Shown here piece by piece: positions 13,600-20,924 of a stretch of 22,762 nucleotides of DNA (position 1 is the first letter of the stretch; each line of letters begins with the position of its first letter). The stretch covers positions 1 to 22,762 of the forward strand of contig CAZSSA010000032.1 of assembly GCA_964609375.1 (NCBI GenBank). Direction: 5' to 3'. The DNA is from CAZDUS01 sp964609375 (GTDB lineage Bacteria; Verrucomicrobiota; Kiritimatiellia; CAIKKV01; CAITUY01). The notes under the pieces are model-generated. The model was not told the DNA's origin and did not search any database. It was given only the letters and a program-made list of their open reading frames with translations. The position numbers and the translations under genes were made by a program.

Positions 13600-15486
13600 T
13601 TAGTGTTTGATTGATTTGCGAAGGGTGGCGAAGAGGATGCCTGCGACAGCCACCAGTGAGGGGACCAGCAGGATATTGAGCAGTTTGATCTGCATTCCGA
13701 GCGACTCAATGCCTTCCCGCAGGTTGCGGCGAACCTTTTTGAGGTCTGCCCGGTACTTCAGCACTTCCTGCCGGAAGCCGTCCAGTTCCCTGGCCTGCTC
13801 GGGACTGAGGACAAAACGCTGCTTGTCATCCTTCTTTCGCTGGAGTTCCTCCATGCGCTGCTGAGTGTTGCGCAGGCGTTCCTCAATCAGTTGTTCCTGT
13901 TCCATCCATTTTCCCTGGGCGTCGGCTTCGAGGGCGAGGACGCGGGTAAAGGGGCGTTGTGTGCGGCCGCGGCATCGGATACCGATAAGATCAGCGCTTC
14001 CGGCCTGTTGCTCGACCATGTTGGCGAAGAGGTTAAGGTTGTCGTTGATGGGTTGCATGATACCGAAGAAACCGACGTCACGAACGGTGAAATCATTGCT
14101 CAGCATGTCTGCATCAGCAACGAGGATAACGGTACCCGCTGTTTTGGATTCCTGAAGCGATGATGAATTGGCAACCTGATTGGTTTCGCCCGGGGCTACA
14201 GGTGATCCGTTGGGGAATGCGGTCCTGAATTTTCCCTGAAGCCTGAGGGCCAGTGTCTGACTTTTCTGGTTTTTCTGGAAATCCCGCTTGTAGGAATTAG
14301 GGTCGAATTGAATCATCATTGCATCGGCCAGTGTGCTTTTTGGTGAGGACCGGATGAGAGGGGTAAGGGTGAGGCCTTCGGCCGCATCGTTAGCGAAGGC
14401 GCCTGCCATCACCATCAATGCCGAATTGATTGGCGACGTGACGGTGTCGTAATTGGCCATGTTCATCCTGCGGAGGCTCAAGTAAAGCGGGCTGTTTTCG
14501 ACGACGTTGTTCTGCCCGCGTAACGGAGTTGCCGCCTGCAAATCGGCCAGGACTTTGCCGGTGTCGAATTTAATTCCCCAAGCAGAGAACAGTTTATCCA
14601 GGGATGAGGAGCGATTACCGCCGATGCCATAGGGGTTTTGCTCCGAGTCCCGGTCAACCATGCAGAAGGGGTCGACGAAAGCGATCAACCTGCCGCCACG
14701 AAGGACAAACTGGTCAATGGCGAACTGGGTTTTGTCCGATAGATTCTTTGGATGGACCACGATCAGGGCATCGATGGCGCTATCGATGGTTTCGGCCGCC
14801 GGGTCAACCATGCGGAGGGTATAGTCCTGTGCAAGGTCGGCGAAGGCGGCCCATGGCGCTGTTTTCTGCGGGCGTTGACCGGGCATCATCATGGGCGGGG
14901 TGGAGCCCATCACCGGCAGTGAACTTAAGATGCCGACGACCGGTTTTTTGACGGTGGTCACGCGGTAGAGCATGCGGGTGATATTGTATTCCAGCAGTTC
15001 CTCGGTTCGCGGATCGATCAGAGGGATAACCGCCTGCATGTCGCCGGAAACGGCGACCAGTCCCAGATAGAGCATGCCGCCGGACGGGGAGACGGCCTGT
15101 CCATTGATGCCGAACCGCAACGCAAGATCCTCGGCATCGGAATCGGGTTTCGGGTCATATTTCTCGATGGTGACGTGTTTGCCTCCTGCGATTTCATATT
15201 CCTTGAGGAGATCCTCCACCTGTCGTGCAAAGTCCTTGAGGGGAGCAGGAATCTCCGGGGAACTGCTGTTGAAGAAGAACATCAGCGTGACGTCACGATC
15301 CAGTTTGGAAAGAACGTTACGAGTCCCGTCGGAGAGGGTGTAGAGTTTTTCTTCTGTCAGATCCTTCCGGAGGCGGAACTGGCCGACGATCATGTTGATA
15401 GCCACCAGGATGACGAGGAAGATGATGAGACCGGCGAGTCCGCTGCTTACTTTCCAGAACCGGGTTAGTTTTGCTTTCATTTCCAT
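13600..15486 (-). CDS. GldG-like ABC transporter auxiliary protein
   Basis: The 628-residue product starts with a membrane helix (about 17-36) and the hallmark segment RLRKDLTEEKLYTLSDGTRNVLSKL (about 38-62), found in GldG/ABC-transporter auxiliary proteins. A large extracytoplasmic region contains GILSSLPVMGS and ALIVVHPKNLSDKTQFAIDQFVLRGGRLIAFVDPF, the Rossmann-like core of this family. A coiled coil (about 525-598) and a final membrane helix (about 602-622) close the protein. Family members sit beside an ABC ATPase and an ABC-2 permease, here directly upstream, and are needed for gliding or other surface export functions in some bacteria. AAGG lies 7 nt before the ATG at 15486; a second ATG two codons later is possible. 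Confidence 0.85.
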   Translation of the reverse strand: MEMKAKLTRFWKVSSGLAGLIIFLVILVAINMIVGQFRLRKDLTEEKLYTLSDGTRNVLSKLDRDVTLMFFFNSSSPEIPAPLKDFARQVEDLLKEYEIAGGKHVTIEKYDPKPDSDAEDLALRFGINGQAVSPSGGMLYLGLVAVSGDMQAVIPLIDPRTEELLEYNITRMLYRVTTVKKPVVGILSSLPVMGSTPPMMMPGQRPQKTAPWAAFADLAQDYTLRMVDPAAETIDSAIDALIVVHPKNLSDKTQFAIDQFVLRGGRLIAFVDPFCMVDRDSEQNPYGIGGNRSSSLDKLFSAWGIKFDTGKVLADLQAATPLRGQNNVVENSPLYLSLRRMNMANYDTVTSPINSALMVMAGAFANDAAEGLTLTPLIRSSPKSTLADAMMIQFDPNSYKRDFQKNQKSQTLALRLQGKFRTAFPNGSPVAPGETNQVANSSSLQESKTAGTVILVADADMLSNDFTVRDVGFFGIMQPINDNLNLFANMVEQQAGSADLIGIRCRGRTQRPFTRVLALEADAQGKWMEQEQLIEERLRNTQQRMEELQRKKDDKQRFVLSPEQARELDGFRQEVLKYRADLKKVRRNLREGIESLGMQIKLLNILLVPSLVAVAGILFATLRKSIKH

Positions 15487-15524
15487 GGGTTTACCTTGTG
15501 TAATGGGTTGAATGGATAAAGGGG

Positions 15525-16283
15525 TCAGCCTGCTTTCCGGTTTTCGAGCACCCGCTGTGTGGCGAACAGCATGAAGGCGATGACGCTGGCGTAATAGACC
15601 AGGTCGCGCAGGGCCAGGACGCCACGCTGGATGCTCTCATAGTGGGGCATGAAACTGAAGGCGGTGACGCCTTGCAAGAGCCACTGGAGGCCCGGGTTGT
15701 CCTGAACGGCGCGGACGAGGAAGTCCGTGACGGGAGGCCAGCCGGACAGCAGGAGGAACAGGCAGATGATGACCGACAGCACGAAGCTGATGACCTGATT
15801 GCGGGTCATGGCCGAGGTGAGGATACCGACGGACAGGTAGGTTCCGGCCAGCAGGAAACTGCCAAGATAGCCAGCCACAATGACCCCCATATCCGGGGAC
15901 CCCAGGTACATGGCGGTGATGACGATGGGGAAGGTCAAGGCGAGTGCAATGGCAAGGAAGGCCCAAGCGGCGAGGAATTTGCCGAGGATGGCTTGAAACA
16001 GGGTGACGGGCAGGGTCAACAACAGTTCGATGGTTCCTGCTCGACGTTCCTCGGCCCACAGGCGCATGGCGGAGGCGGGGACGAGGATCAGGTAGACCCA
16101 GGGATGCCACCAGAAGAACGCGCGCAGGTCTGCCTGGCCGTTTTCATAGTAACGGCCGACGGCAAAGGTCAGGAACGAGGTCAGCATGAGGAATACCACC
16201 AGGAATACATAGGCGACGGGAGACTCGAAGTATGACTTCAGTTCCCGTTTCATGATGGCTTTGGTGTTGTGAATGCAATCCAT
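15525..16283 (-). CDS. ABC-2 type permease (GldF-like)
   Basis: The 252-residue integral membrane protein has about six helices (near 23-42, 60-78, 100-125, 133-155, 165-185 and 225-243). The motif WAEERRAGTIELLLTLPV (about 76-93) is typical of ABC-2 permeases related to GldF and NosY. It should form the membrane part of a transporter with the ATPase 19 nt upstream and the GldG-like protein 38 nt downstream. AAGGAG lies 9 nt before the ATG. The substrate cannot be told from sequence. Confidence 0.88.
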   Translation of the reverse strand: MDCIHNTKAIMKRELKSYFESPVAYVFLVVFLMLTSFLTFAVGRYYENGQADLRAFFWWHPWVYLILVPASAMRLWAEERRAGTIELLLTLPVTLFQAILGKFLAAWAFLAIALALTFPIVITAMYLGSPDMGVIVAGYLGSFLLAGTYLSVGILTSAMTRNQVISFVLSVIICLFLLLSGWPPVTDFLVRAVQDNPGLQWLLQGVTAFSFMPHYESIQRGVLALRDLVYYASVIAFMLFATQRVLENRKAG

Positions 16284-16302
16284 GATGTTTGTCTCCTTGA
16301 TG

Positions 16303-17241
16303 TCAATATCCGTTACGGGTTGATTCGTCGCCCAGTGTCAACTCGCGGAAGACATCATCCAGGCGTCCTTCAATCAGTTTGAGGCCGGTAGGGTGCCAGT
16401 CGCGTTGCTTGACGAGTTGAGTGACGTCGGCAAACAGACGGCTGGGGTTGCGGGGATAGATGGTGAACTGGTTTCCTTTGGATTCCACGCGGGCGGCGGA
16501 CGGGAGTGAACGCAACTCTGACGCGATCTGGTCGGTGGGCTGTTTCACGGCCAGTTCGACGGCGCCGTGCGAATCGCTTCTGGCCTTGAGATCCGCAGGG
16601 GTGCCATTGGCAACGATCCTGCCCTTGGAGATGATGATTGCCCGGGAGCAGACGGCTTCGACTTCCTCGAGGATGTGGGTGGAAATGACGATGGCTTTGC
16701 GTGGCGCCATTTCGAGGATCATGTTGCGAACGACATGCTTCTGGTTAGGGTCGAGGCCGTCTGTGGGTTCGTCCATGATTAAGATAGGTGGATCGTGGAG
16801 GATTGCCTGGGCGAAGCAGACGCGCTGGCGGTAGCCTTTTGAGAGGGTGCCGATGCTTTGATGGCGAACACCGTTCAAATGGGCTTTGTCAATGGCGCCA
16901 TCGACCTGGGACTCCCGTGCCTTGCCTGAGAATCCGCGGACTTCGGCAATGAACCGCAAGAAATGCGTGACGGTCATATCGCCATAGACGGGGGCGTTTT
17001 CGGGGAGGTAGCCGATCTGGCCTTTGGCGGCGGTGACATCGGTTGTGACGTCATGGCCGTTAACGACGGCGGTTCCGGATGTTGGAGGGAGGAAGCCGGT
17101 GACCATGCGCATGGTGGTGGACTTTCCGGCGCCGTTTGGCCCGAGGAATCCGAGTACTTCTCCCTTCTCCACCTTGAAGGAGATGCCCCGGACTGCATGA
17201 ATCGGGCCAAACTTTTTGTGCAGTTCTTTAATTTCCAGCAT
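16303..17241 (-). CDS. ABC transporter ATPase (GldA-like)
   Basis: The 312-residue ATP-binding subunit has all motifs: Walker A GPNGAGKST (34-42), Q-loop region at IGYLPENAPVYGDMTV (76-91), signature LSKGYRQRV (133-141), Walker B ILIMDEP (153-159) and switch His189 (STHILEE). The GYLPE-YGDMTV motif and the C-terminal accessory domain (about 220-312) fit the subfamily that partners ABC-2 permeases such as GldA/F. AGGAG lies 8 nt before the ATG. It energises the permease encoded next. Confidence 0.92.
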   Translation of the reverse strand: MLEIKELHKKFGPIHAVRGISFKVEKGEVLGFLGPNGAGKSTTMRMVTGFLPPTSGTAVVNGHDVTTDVTAAKGQIGYLPENAPVYGDMTVTHFLRFIAEVRGFSGKARESQVDGAIDKAHLNGVRHQSIGTLSKGYRQRVCFAQAILHDPPILIMDEPTDGLDPNQKHVVRNMILEMAPRKAIVISTHILEEVEAVCSRAIIISKGRIVANGTPADLKARSDSHGAVELAVKQPTDQIASELRSLPSAARVESKGNQFTIYPRNPSRLFADVTQLVKQRDWHPTGLKLIEGRLDDVFRELTLGDESTRNGY

Positions 17242-17263
17242 GACTGTTTCTCCTGTATATCAA

Positions 17264-18076
17264 CTAGTGCACCTTGATGGTTCCGGGCGGTTGGGTGCTG
17301 CCCGTTTGCTTTGGGACCACAATGCGCAAGATACCCTGTTCAAAGGATGCCTTGATGGCCTCCGGGTTGGAGTCGGCGCCCGGCAGGCGAAGGCGTTGCT
17401 CGAAGCGGCTGATGCGTTGAGCGAGGCGGGTGGAATGAGCGTTTTGGTCATGGGTATCGCGGGATTCCTGATGGCCTACGGCCAGGGACAAGATGGAGCC
17501 ATTCATTCCCAGTTGGATGTCTGATTTATCCACGTTGGGCAGAGCGACCGTGATGACATAAGCCGTGCCGGTGTCCTTGACGCTCATGCCGGGGGTGAGG
17601 GCAAGCTCGGACCAGCCGTCGTCGAATCCGCGGGAGCGGGCGGGCAAATCGTGCATGGCTTCCTGGAACATGCCGTCGATTTCCCGGTGAATGTCGCGCA
17701 TCATGGTGAAAGGATCAAGAGGCGCACTGCTATCGGAGGTCGCGGGGGGCGACACGACGGCAGGCGCCAGGGAGATGTTGAAACTGTCGCGGAACGCCTG
17801 TTCGAACATGCGGTTGATTTGGGCGTGCATCTGATTCATGCGACTGGAACTGTCCCAAACGGTTTCCGGCGTAACGGCGGGCGGGGTGGGGCGGTGCCTG
17901 GGGATTAGGGTGGAGATCCAATGGGGCGCGGTGCGCGAGGCGGGCTTGGTGGTTCGGCGTGCCTGCACATGGTGTTGAAAGAAGATCCCCAGTTGAAGAA
18001 GGATTACGGCACACAGGAGGACGATCATGAGGAGTCGCGTGCGTGTCGATTTTTCAGTTGTAGGTGCGTCGTTCAT
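17264..18076 (-). CDS. membrane-anchored Hsp20/alpha-crystallin-like protein
   Basis: The product has 270 residues. A basic N-terminus and one membrane helix (about 14-33: LLMIVLLCAVILLQLGIFF) precede a Pro-rich linker. Two similar amphipathic helices follow (82-97 and 129-144, both with the pattern xHxxIxxMFxxAxxD), then an alpha-crystallin-type domain (about 162-256: YVITVALPNVDKSDIQLGMNG, FEQRLRLPGADSNPEAIKASFEQGILRIVVPK). Small heat shock proteins are normally soluble; a membrane anchor here would place the domain in the periplasm or at the inner-membrane face. It heads the long unit, 22 nt before the ABC ATPase. ATG 18076 is chosen because GGA lies 6 nt upstream and the conserved part begins just after. 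The longer frame to 18199 adds an unlikely Pro/Ser-rich lead. The usual C-terminal I-x-I motif is not evident. Confidence 0.8.
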   Translation of the reverse strand: MNDAPTTEKSTRTRLLMIVLLCAVILLQLGIFFQHHVQARRTTKPASRTAPHWISTLIPRHRPTPPAVTPETVWDSSSRMNQMHAQINRMFEQAFRDSFNISLAPAVVSPPATSDSSAPLDPFTMMRDIHREIDGMFQEAMHDLPARSRGFDDGWSELALTPGMSVKDTGTAYVITVALPNVDKSDIQLGMNGSILSLAVGHQESRDTHDQNAHSTRLAQRISRFEQRLRLPGADSNPEAIKASFEQGILRIVVPKQTGSTQPPGTIKVH

Positions 18077-18173
18077 GGTTTTCCGAGTCAGGGTAATGGT
18101 TAGCAGGAGGTATGCCAGGGCGCGATGAGAGGTGAAAAGCGAGTGTATTGGGTGGGGAGTGGACGGGAATGGC

Positions 18174-18206
18174 GGACAAAATGTCCGGCGAGTGGACAAG
18201 GTGTCT
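18174..18206. promoter_or_regulatory. pair of GGACA-N3-TGTCY palindromes, candidate operator
   Basis: Two inverted repeats, GGACA-AAA-TGTCC (18174-18186) and GGACA-AGG-TGTCT (18194-18206), have centres 20 bp apart, about two helical turns. They lie between the divergent Hsp20-like and Cys-rich genes, upstream of both. A further GGAC half-site is at 18161. Spacing and symmetry fit a dimeric regulator binding the same DNA face twice. Confidence 0.5.
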
Positions 18207-18239
18207 GGGGTTGAGGTTTGTGTGATTTGCCAATTATGT

Positions 18240-18267
18240 TTGAGTTTAATGTGGCGGGGTGTAAGAT
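18240..18267 (+). promoter_or_regulatory. sigma70-like promoter of the Cys-rich protein gene
   Basis: TTGAGT (18240-18245) and TAAGAT (18262-18267) are separated by 16 nt, placing the start near 18274. A small hairpin, GGTTT-TAT-AAACC (18273-18285), would form at the very 5' end of the message. The candidate operator pair ends 34 nt upstream of the -35 box. Confidence 0.4.
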
Positions 18268-18305
18268 TTCAGGGTTTTATAAACCTAAATGACAGGAGAG
18301 TGAGT

Positions 18306-18743
18306 ATGAAGAAGTTGATCATGGCGTTGATGGCGGTGGTGGTGGCGACGGCGTTCACGGTGTCGGCACAGGAATCGGCAGTGAAATGTTGTCCGAAGGA
18401 TAAGGCGGCCGCCGGAGGTTGTGTGGTGGCCAAAGGGGAAGCCAAGGCGAATTGTGTGGCCTGTGCCGGGTGTAAGGAAAAAGGAACGGTATGTGAGAAA
18501 TGCGCAGCCAAGTGCCACCTTATTTCGATCAAGGATGGAAAGTCGCAGTGCTGCGCATGCAAGAAGGATTGCAAGTGCACGGTGAAGGAAGGCGAGGCGA
18601 AGTGCAGTTGCGGCAAGGAAATCAAGACCTGCGACCTGAAGGGCAAGTTTGTTTGCGATTGCGCGGTGGGTTGCAAGTGCAAGAAGATTTCCGACAAGGC
18701 GGGCAAGTGCGACTGCGGCAAGGATTATCAGGAAGTCAAGTAA
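18306..18743 (+). CDS. secreted cysteine-rich protein (23 Cys)
   Basis: The 145-residue product has a clear signal peptide (MKKLIMALMAVVVATAF, cut after VSA). The mature part of about 123 residues holds 23 cysteines and about 25 lysines. Many Cys are paired as CC, CxC or CxxC (KCSCGK, VCDCAVGCKCKK, KCDCGK). The spacing resembles metallothionein-like or other metal-buffering proteins, or a disulfide-rich surface protein; the sequence cannot decide. No recognised domain was seen. AGGAG lies 7 nt before ATG 18306; an upstream in-frame ATG at 18132 would run through the promoter and is rejected. The gene is a single unit ended by a strong terminator and is divergent from the Hsp20-led unit. Confidence 0.85.
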   Translation: MKKLIMALMAVVVATAFTVSAQESAVKCCPKDKAAAGGCVVAKGEAKANCVACAGCKEKGTVCEKCAAKCHLISIKDGKSQCCACKKDCKCTVKEGEAKCSCGKEIKTCDLKGKFVCDCAVGCKCKKISDKAGKCDCGKDYQEVK

Positions 18744-18764
18744 GCCGCGTTGGTGAGAGATGAG

Positions 18765-18794
18765 AAGGCCGTCCCGGGAGGGGCGGCCTTTTTT
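18765..18794 (+). terminator. rho-independent terminator of the Cys-rich gene
   Basis: An 11-bp stem (AAGGCCGTCCC with GGGGCGGCCTT, one G-T pair) closes a GGGA loop and runs straight into TTTTTT. It begins 21 nt after the stop codon. On the other strand there is no U-run after the stem, so it probably does not serve the convergent GH13 gene. Confidence 0.92.
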
Positions 18795-18823
18795 GTTGGG
18801 GGGTGAGAAGCCAAATAATGGAT

Positions 18824-20527
18824 TTATGGGAGGATTTCGAAAATCTTTACGCCGCAGGGTTCAAGTGTCAGGGGAAGCGAGGGTTCGTTGAGGGTCAGGG
18901 TTTCGCCCGTCAGCACCTCGTGCAATGTTAGCGGGAAGGTGAAACCGCAAGACTCCAGCTCAGGAGTGATGGTTTGCTGGTGGTGGATATCCAGATTGGA
19001 GAAGATCAGGAAGCTGGAGGTTGAGGGAGAGGCGGCGGAACGGAAGACTCCGAGAATGGCGTCATGACCGCGGTCAATGAAGGTGATGTTGCCGGATTGA
19101 CTGAACGCCCCGTGTTGGAGCAGGAGGTGGTTGATTTTGGAGATGAAGTCGGAGTAGTTCGGATGGCCTTCGAAGTTTGGTGTATAGGAGGGGCCGATGA
19201 AGGGAAGTCGTTCCTTGATGCCGCGTTCCACGCCCTGAACGAGGCCGGTTTGTCCCATGGTGTAGAGTGCGCAAATGGCGTAGCGGGGCAGGGCGGCGCG
19301 GTCGGAGCCGAAGAGGACGGCGGGGACTCCCGTGTCGTGAGTGGTAATCGAGCAGAGATGGCGCAAGCGATCGGAAACCTTGTGCAGGTATTGGATATAG
19401 TGGCGGAGGGGTGGACCGAAGGGATATTCCCAGGAATTGGCGAGGAGCAGGTTTACGCCCCATTCGGGAACCGTTTTTTCGAGGGTTAGCTCGTCAGTGA
19501 AGTATTCCCCAAGAATGGGGAGTTCGGGGAATTCCTTGCGAACGGAGGCGCTGAGTTCGGTGATGAAGGGGCCGTAGCTGCTGTGTAGATTGTCGAACCG
19601 GACCATGCCGCCGGTGTAGGCGGCGTAGTTTGACCAGAACAGCGCATATTCCTTCATGTAGGACCAGATATCGGTCCGGATGAAGGTGTTGGGGTGGTCA
19701 TAATTGATGGGGACCAAATCCTCCCAGCGGATCCAATCCTGCATATGCCAGCATCCAGCGCGTTTAAGGCCATTAGGCTCGCTATCGTCGGGGATGATCC
19801 AGTCCGGACAGTTGATGGCCATATCGCTGTCCACGGCGACATGGTTCAGGACCAGATCGAGGCAGAGGCGGATGTTCTGTTGGCGGCAGGCGGAAACGAA
19901 GTTTTCGAACTGAGTCAGGGCGTCGCCGTTGACGGAATGGTCGCGGTAGCGGTCATCGACACTGAAGAGCTGTTTGGCGGAGTAGGGGCTTTGGGAGAAG
20001 CCCATGGGAGTGATGGGGAGCAGGTGGATGGTGTCGAATCCCATGCTGGCGATGGAAGGCAGCATGGCTTTCCAGTCGGAGATGGTGCCGGATGCGTTGG
20101 GGATCATTGAGTAAAGCCGGACGGAGCGGAGGGAGGGGGGGTCCACGAGGAGGTAGGAATAGGGGACGCGGTCCCAGTACCATTGCTGGCCGCCGTCGAA
20201 GGAATATTTGACGCGGAAACTGTAGAGGCCACAGCGGGTCAGGGGGACTTCGACCCGGAAGGTGTGATCGTCGGTGGTTTGGAAGCGCAGATCCTGCCAT
20301 TGGGAGGGATTGTGTGTGCCAATATTGGTGTGCAGGACGACGATGGCGTTAGGGGGGCGGGATTCCCGTCCATTCAGGGTGACGGTGAGAGAGAGAGGGT
20401 CGTCGAGGAATCGGCGCAGGAAGTCGCGATTGCCGAAGCGGAAAGAACGCTGGATAATGCCGGCGGCGCCGGGGTGAAATGGCCGTGGCATCAGTTCGGG
20501 GGTGTTATGACGTTTCAGCGGTATCAA
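18824..20527 (-). CDS. GH13 alpha-glucan enzyme resembling the glucanotransferase domain of glycogen debranching enzyme
   Basis: The 567-residue product has an N-terminal beta domain (about 30-130), a GH13 barrel (about 135-475) and a C-terminal beta domain. The four GH13 regions are intact: I DLVLNH (224-229); II MVRFDNLHS with R310 and nucleophile D312; III ILGEYF with acid/base E341; IV TTHDTG with H397 and D398. The segment DTIHLLPITPMGFSQSPYS (165-183) and the RFDNLHS motif resemble eukaryotic-type debranching enzyme (FTPLQ..G.SNSPYS; RLDNCHS) more than ordinary amylases. It probably acts on glycogen-like glucans in the cytoplasm, since no signal peptide is present. The GH133 alpha-1,6-glucosidase half is absent. 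The start is TTG at 20527, backed by AAGGAGG at 5-nt spacing; the first ATG is 12 codons later without such a site. No other glycogen gene is nearby. Confidence 0.8.
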   Translation of the reverse strand: MIPLKRHNTPELMPRPFHPGAAGIIQRSFRFGNRDFLRRFLDDPLSLTVTLNGRESRPPNAIVVLHTNIGTHNPSQWQDLRFQTTDDHTFRVEVPLTRCGLYSFRVKYSFDGGQQWYWDRVPYSYLLVDPPSLRSVRLYSMIPNASGTISDWKAMLPSIASMGFDTIHLLPITPMGFSQSPYSAKQLFSVDDRYRDHSVNGDALTQFENFVSACRQQNIRLCLDLVLNHVAVDSDMAINCPDWIIPDDSEPNGLKRAGCWHMQDWIRWEDLVPINYDHPNTFIRTDIWSYMKEYALFWSNYAAYTGGMVRFDNLHSSYGPFITELSASVRKEFPELPILGEYFTDELTLEKTVPEWGVNLLLANSWEYPFGPPLRHYIQYLHKVSDRLRHLCSITTHDTGVPAVLFGSDRAALPRYAICALYTMGQTGLVQGVERGIKERLPFIGPSYTPNFEGHPNYSDFISKINHLLLQHGAFSQSGNITFIDRGHDAILGVFRSAASPSTSSFLIFSNLDIHHQQTITPELESCGFTFPLTLHEVLTGETLTLNEPSLPLTLEPCGVKIFEILP

Positions 20528-20599
20528 GGGTGCCTCCTTGCCAATTCGATTGGAATACGGTGCAAACAGTATGAAATTGGGAGGGGGGGTACAAGAGAC

Positions 20600-20627
20600 A
20601 AAAAAGAACCGCGGCCGAAGCCGCGGT
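20600..20627 (-). terminator. rho-independent terminator of the small RNA
   Basis: On the minus strand an 8-bp stem ACCGCGGC/GCCGCGGT closes a TTCG tetraloop and is followed by TCTTTTTT. The stem is fully paired and G-C rich, and the UUCG loop is very stable. It lies upstream of the GH13 gene, so it ends whatever is transcribed from the small RNA promoter or from gcvPB. Confidence 0.9.
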
Positions 20628-20733
20628 ATTCAGTTTGAGGATTTGCTTCCTCAGAGCGCCCCAGTCAGTCAGTAGTTCGAACCCTGTATGCACCCTTGGG
20701 TGCGGTTCCTGTTCCAACCAACCTCAGGTCGAG
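20600..20733 (-). ncRNA. candidate small structured RNA (or leader RNA of the GH13 gene)
   Basis: On the minus strand an about 134-nt transcript is predicted between an extended -10 promoter and an intrinsic terminator. It contains a long paired arm: GAACC/GGTTC enclosing GCACC-CAAG-GGTGC, extended outward by GGTTGGTT pairing with GACTGACT through several G-U pairs. A second hairpin, GAGG-AAGCAAAT-CCTC, precedes the terminator. There is no meaningful ORF. A 6S-like or other housekeeping RNA is possible, but no diagnostic motif of SRP RNA, RNase P RNA, tmRNA or a known riboswitch was recognised. Because the GH13 ribosome site follows about 70 nt later, it could also be an attenuating leader. 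Confidence 0.4.
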
Positions 20734-20738
20734 TCTTT

Positions 20739-20747
20739 AATATAGCA
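20739..20747 (-). promoter_or_regulatory. extended -10 promoter of the small RNA
   Basis: TGCTATATT on the minus strand combines the extended TGn element with a 5/6 -10 box. No -35 box is seen at the expected distance, which extended -10 promoters tolerate. The start would be near 20733. Confidence 0.4.
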
Positions 20748-20924
20748 TTGGGCGTGCCTGAGATGGCCTGGAAATATCCTTAACTATTTCTTTGCATGTT
20801 GCCGGGAATTTAAGGCAATCAAGTCGACGGAAGGGGGGGAAGAAAATAACGATTGAGTTGAGCTGTTGCAGAAGCGTGTTTCATGTCTCAGGTGTGAGAT
20901 TGTGTTAATCGCAAATGAGACAGA
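20748..20924. other. intergenic stretch with one long-loop inverted repeat
   Basis: No gene was seen in this part of the 397-bp gap between gcvPB and the GH13 gene. The only structure noted is an inverted repeat TGTCTCA (20884-20890) / TGAGACA (20916-20922) with a 25-nt loop just after the gcvPB stop. It could be a weak 3' hairpin of the gcv message but has no U-run. Confidence 0.35.

Noticed and set aside
20600..20733. TPP or other known riboswitch, or SRP RNA, before the GH13 gene
   Set aside because: CTGAGG and GGAAGCA-like words occur, but the full conserved cores (for example the TPP thi-box or the SRP GGTCAGG...GGAAGCAGC core) are absent.
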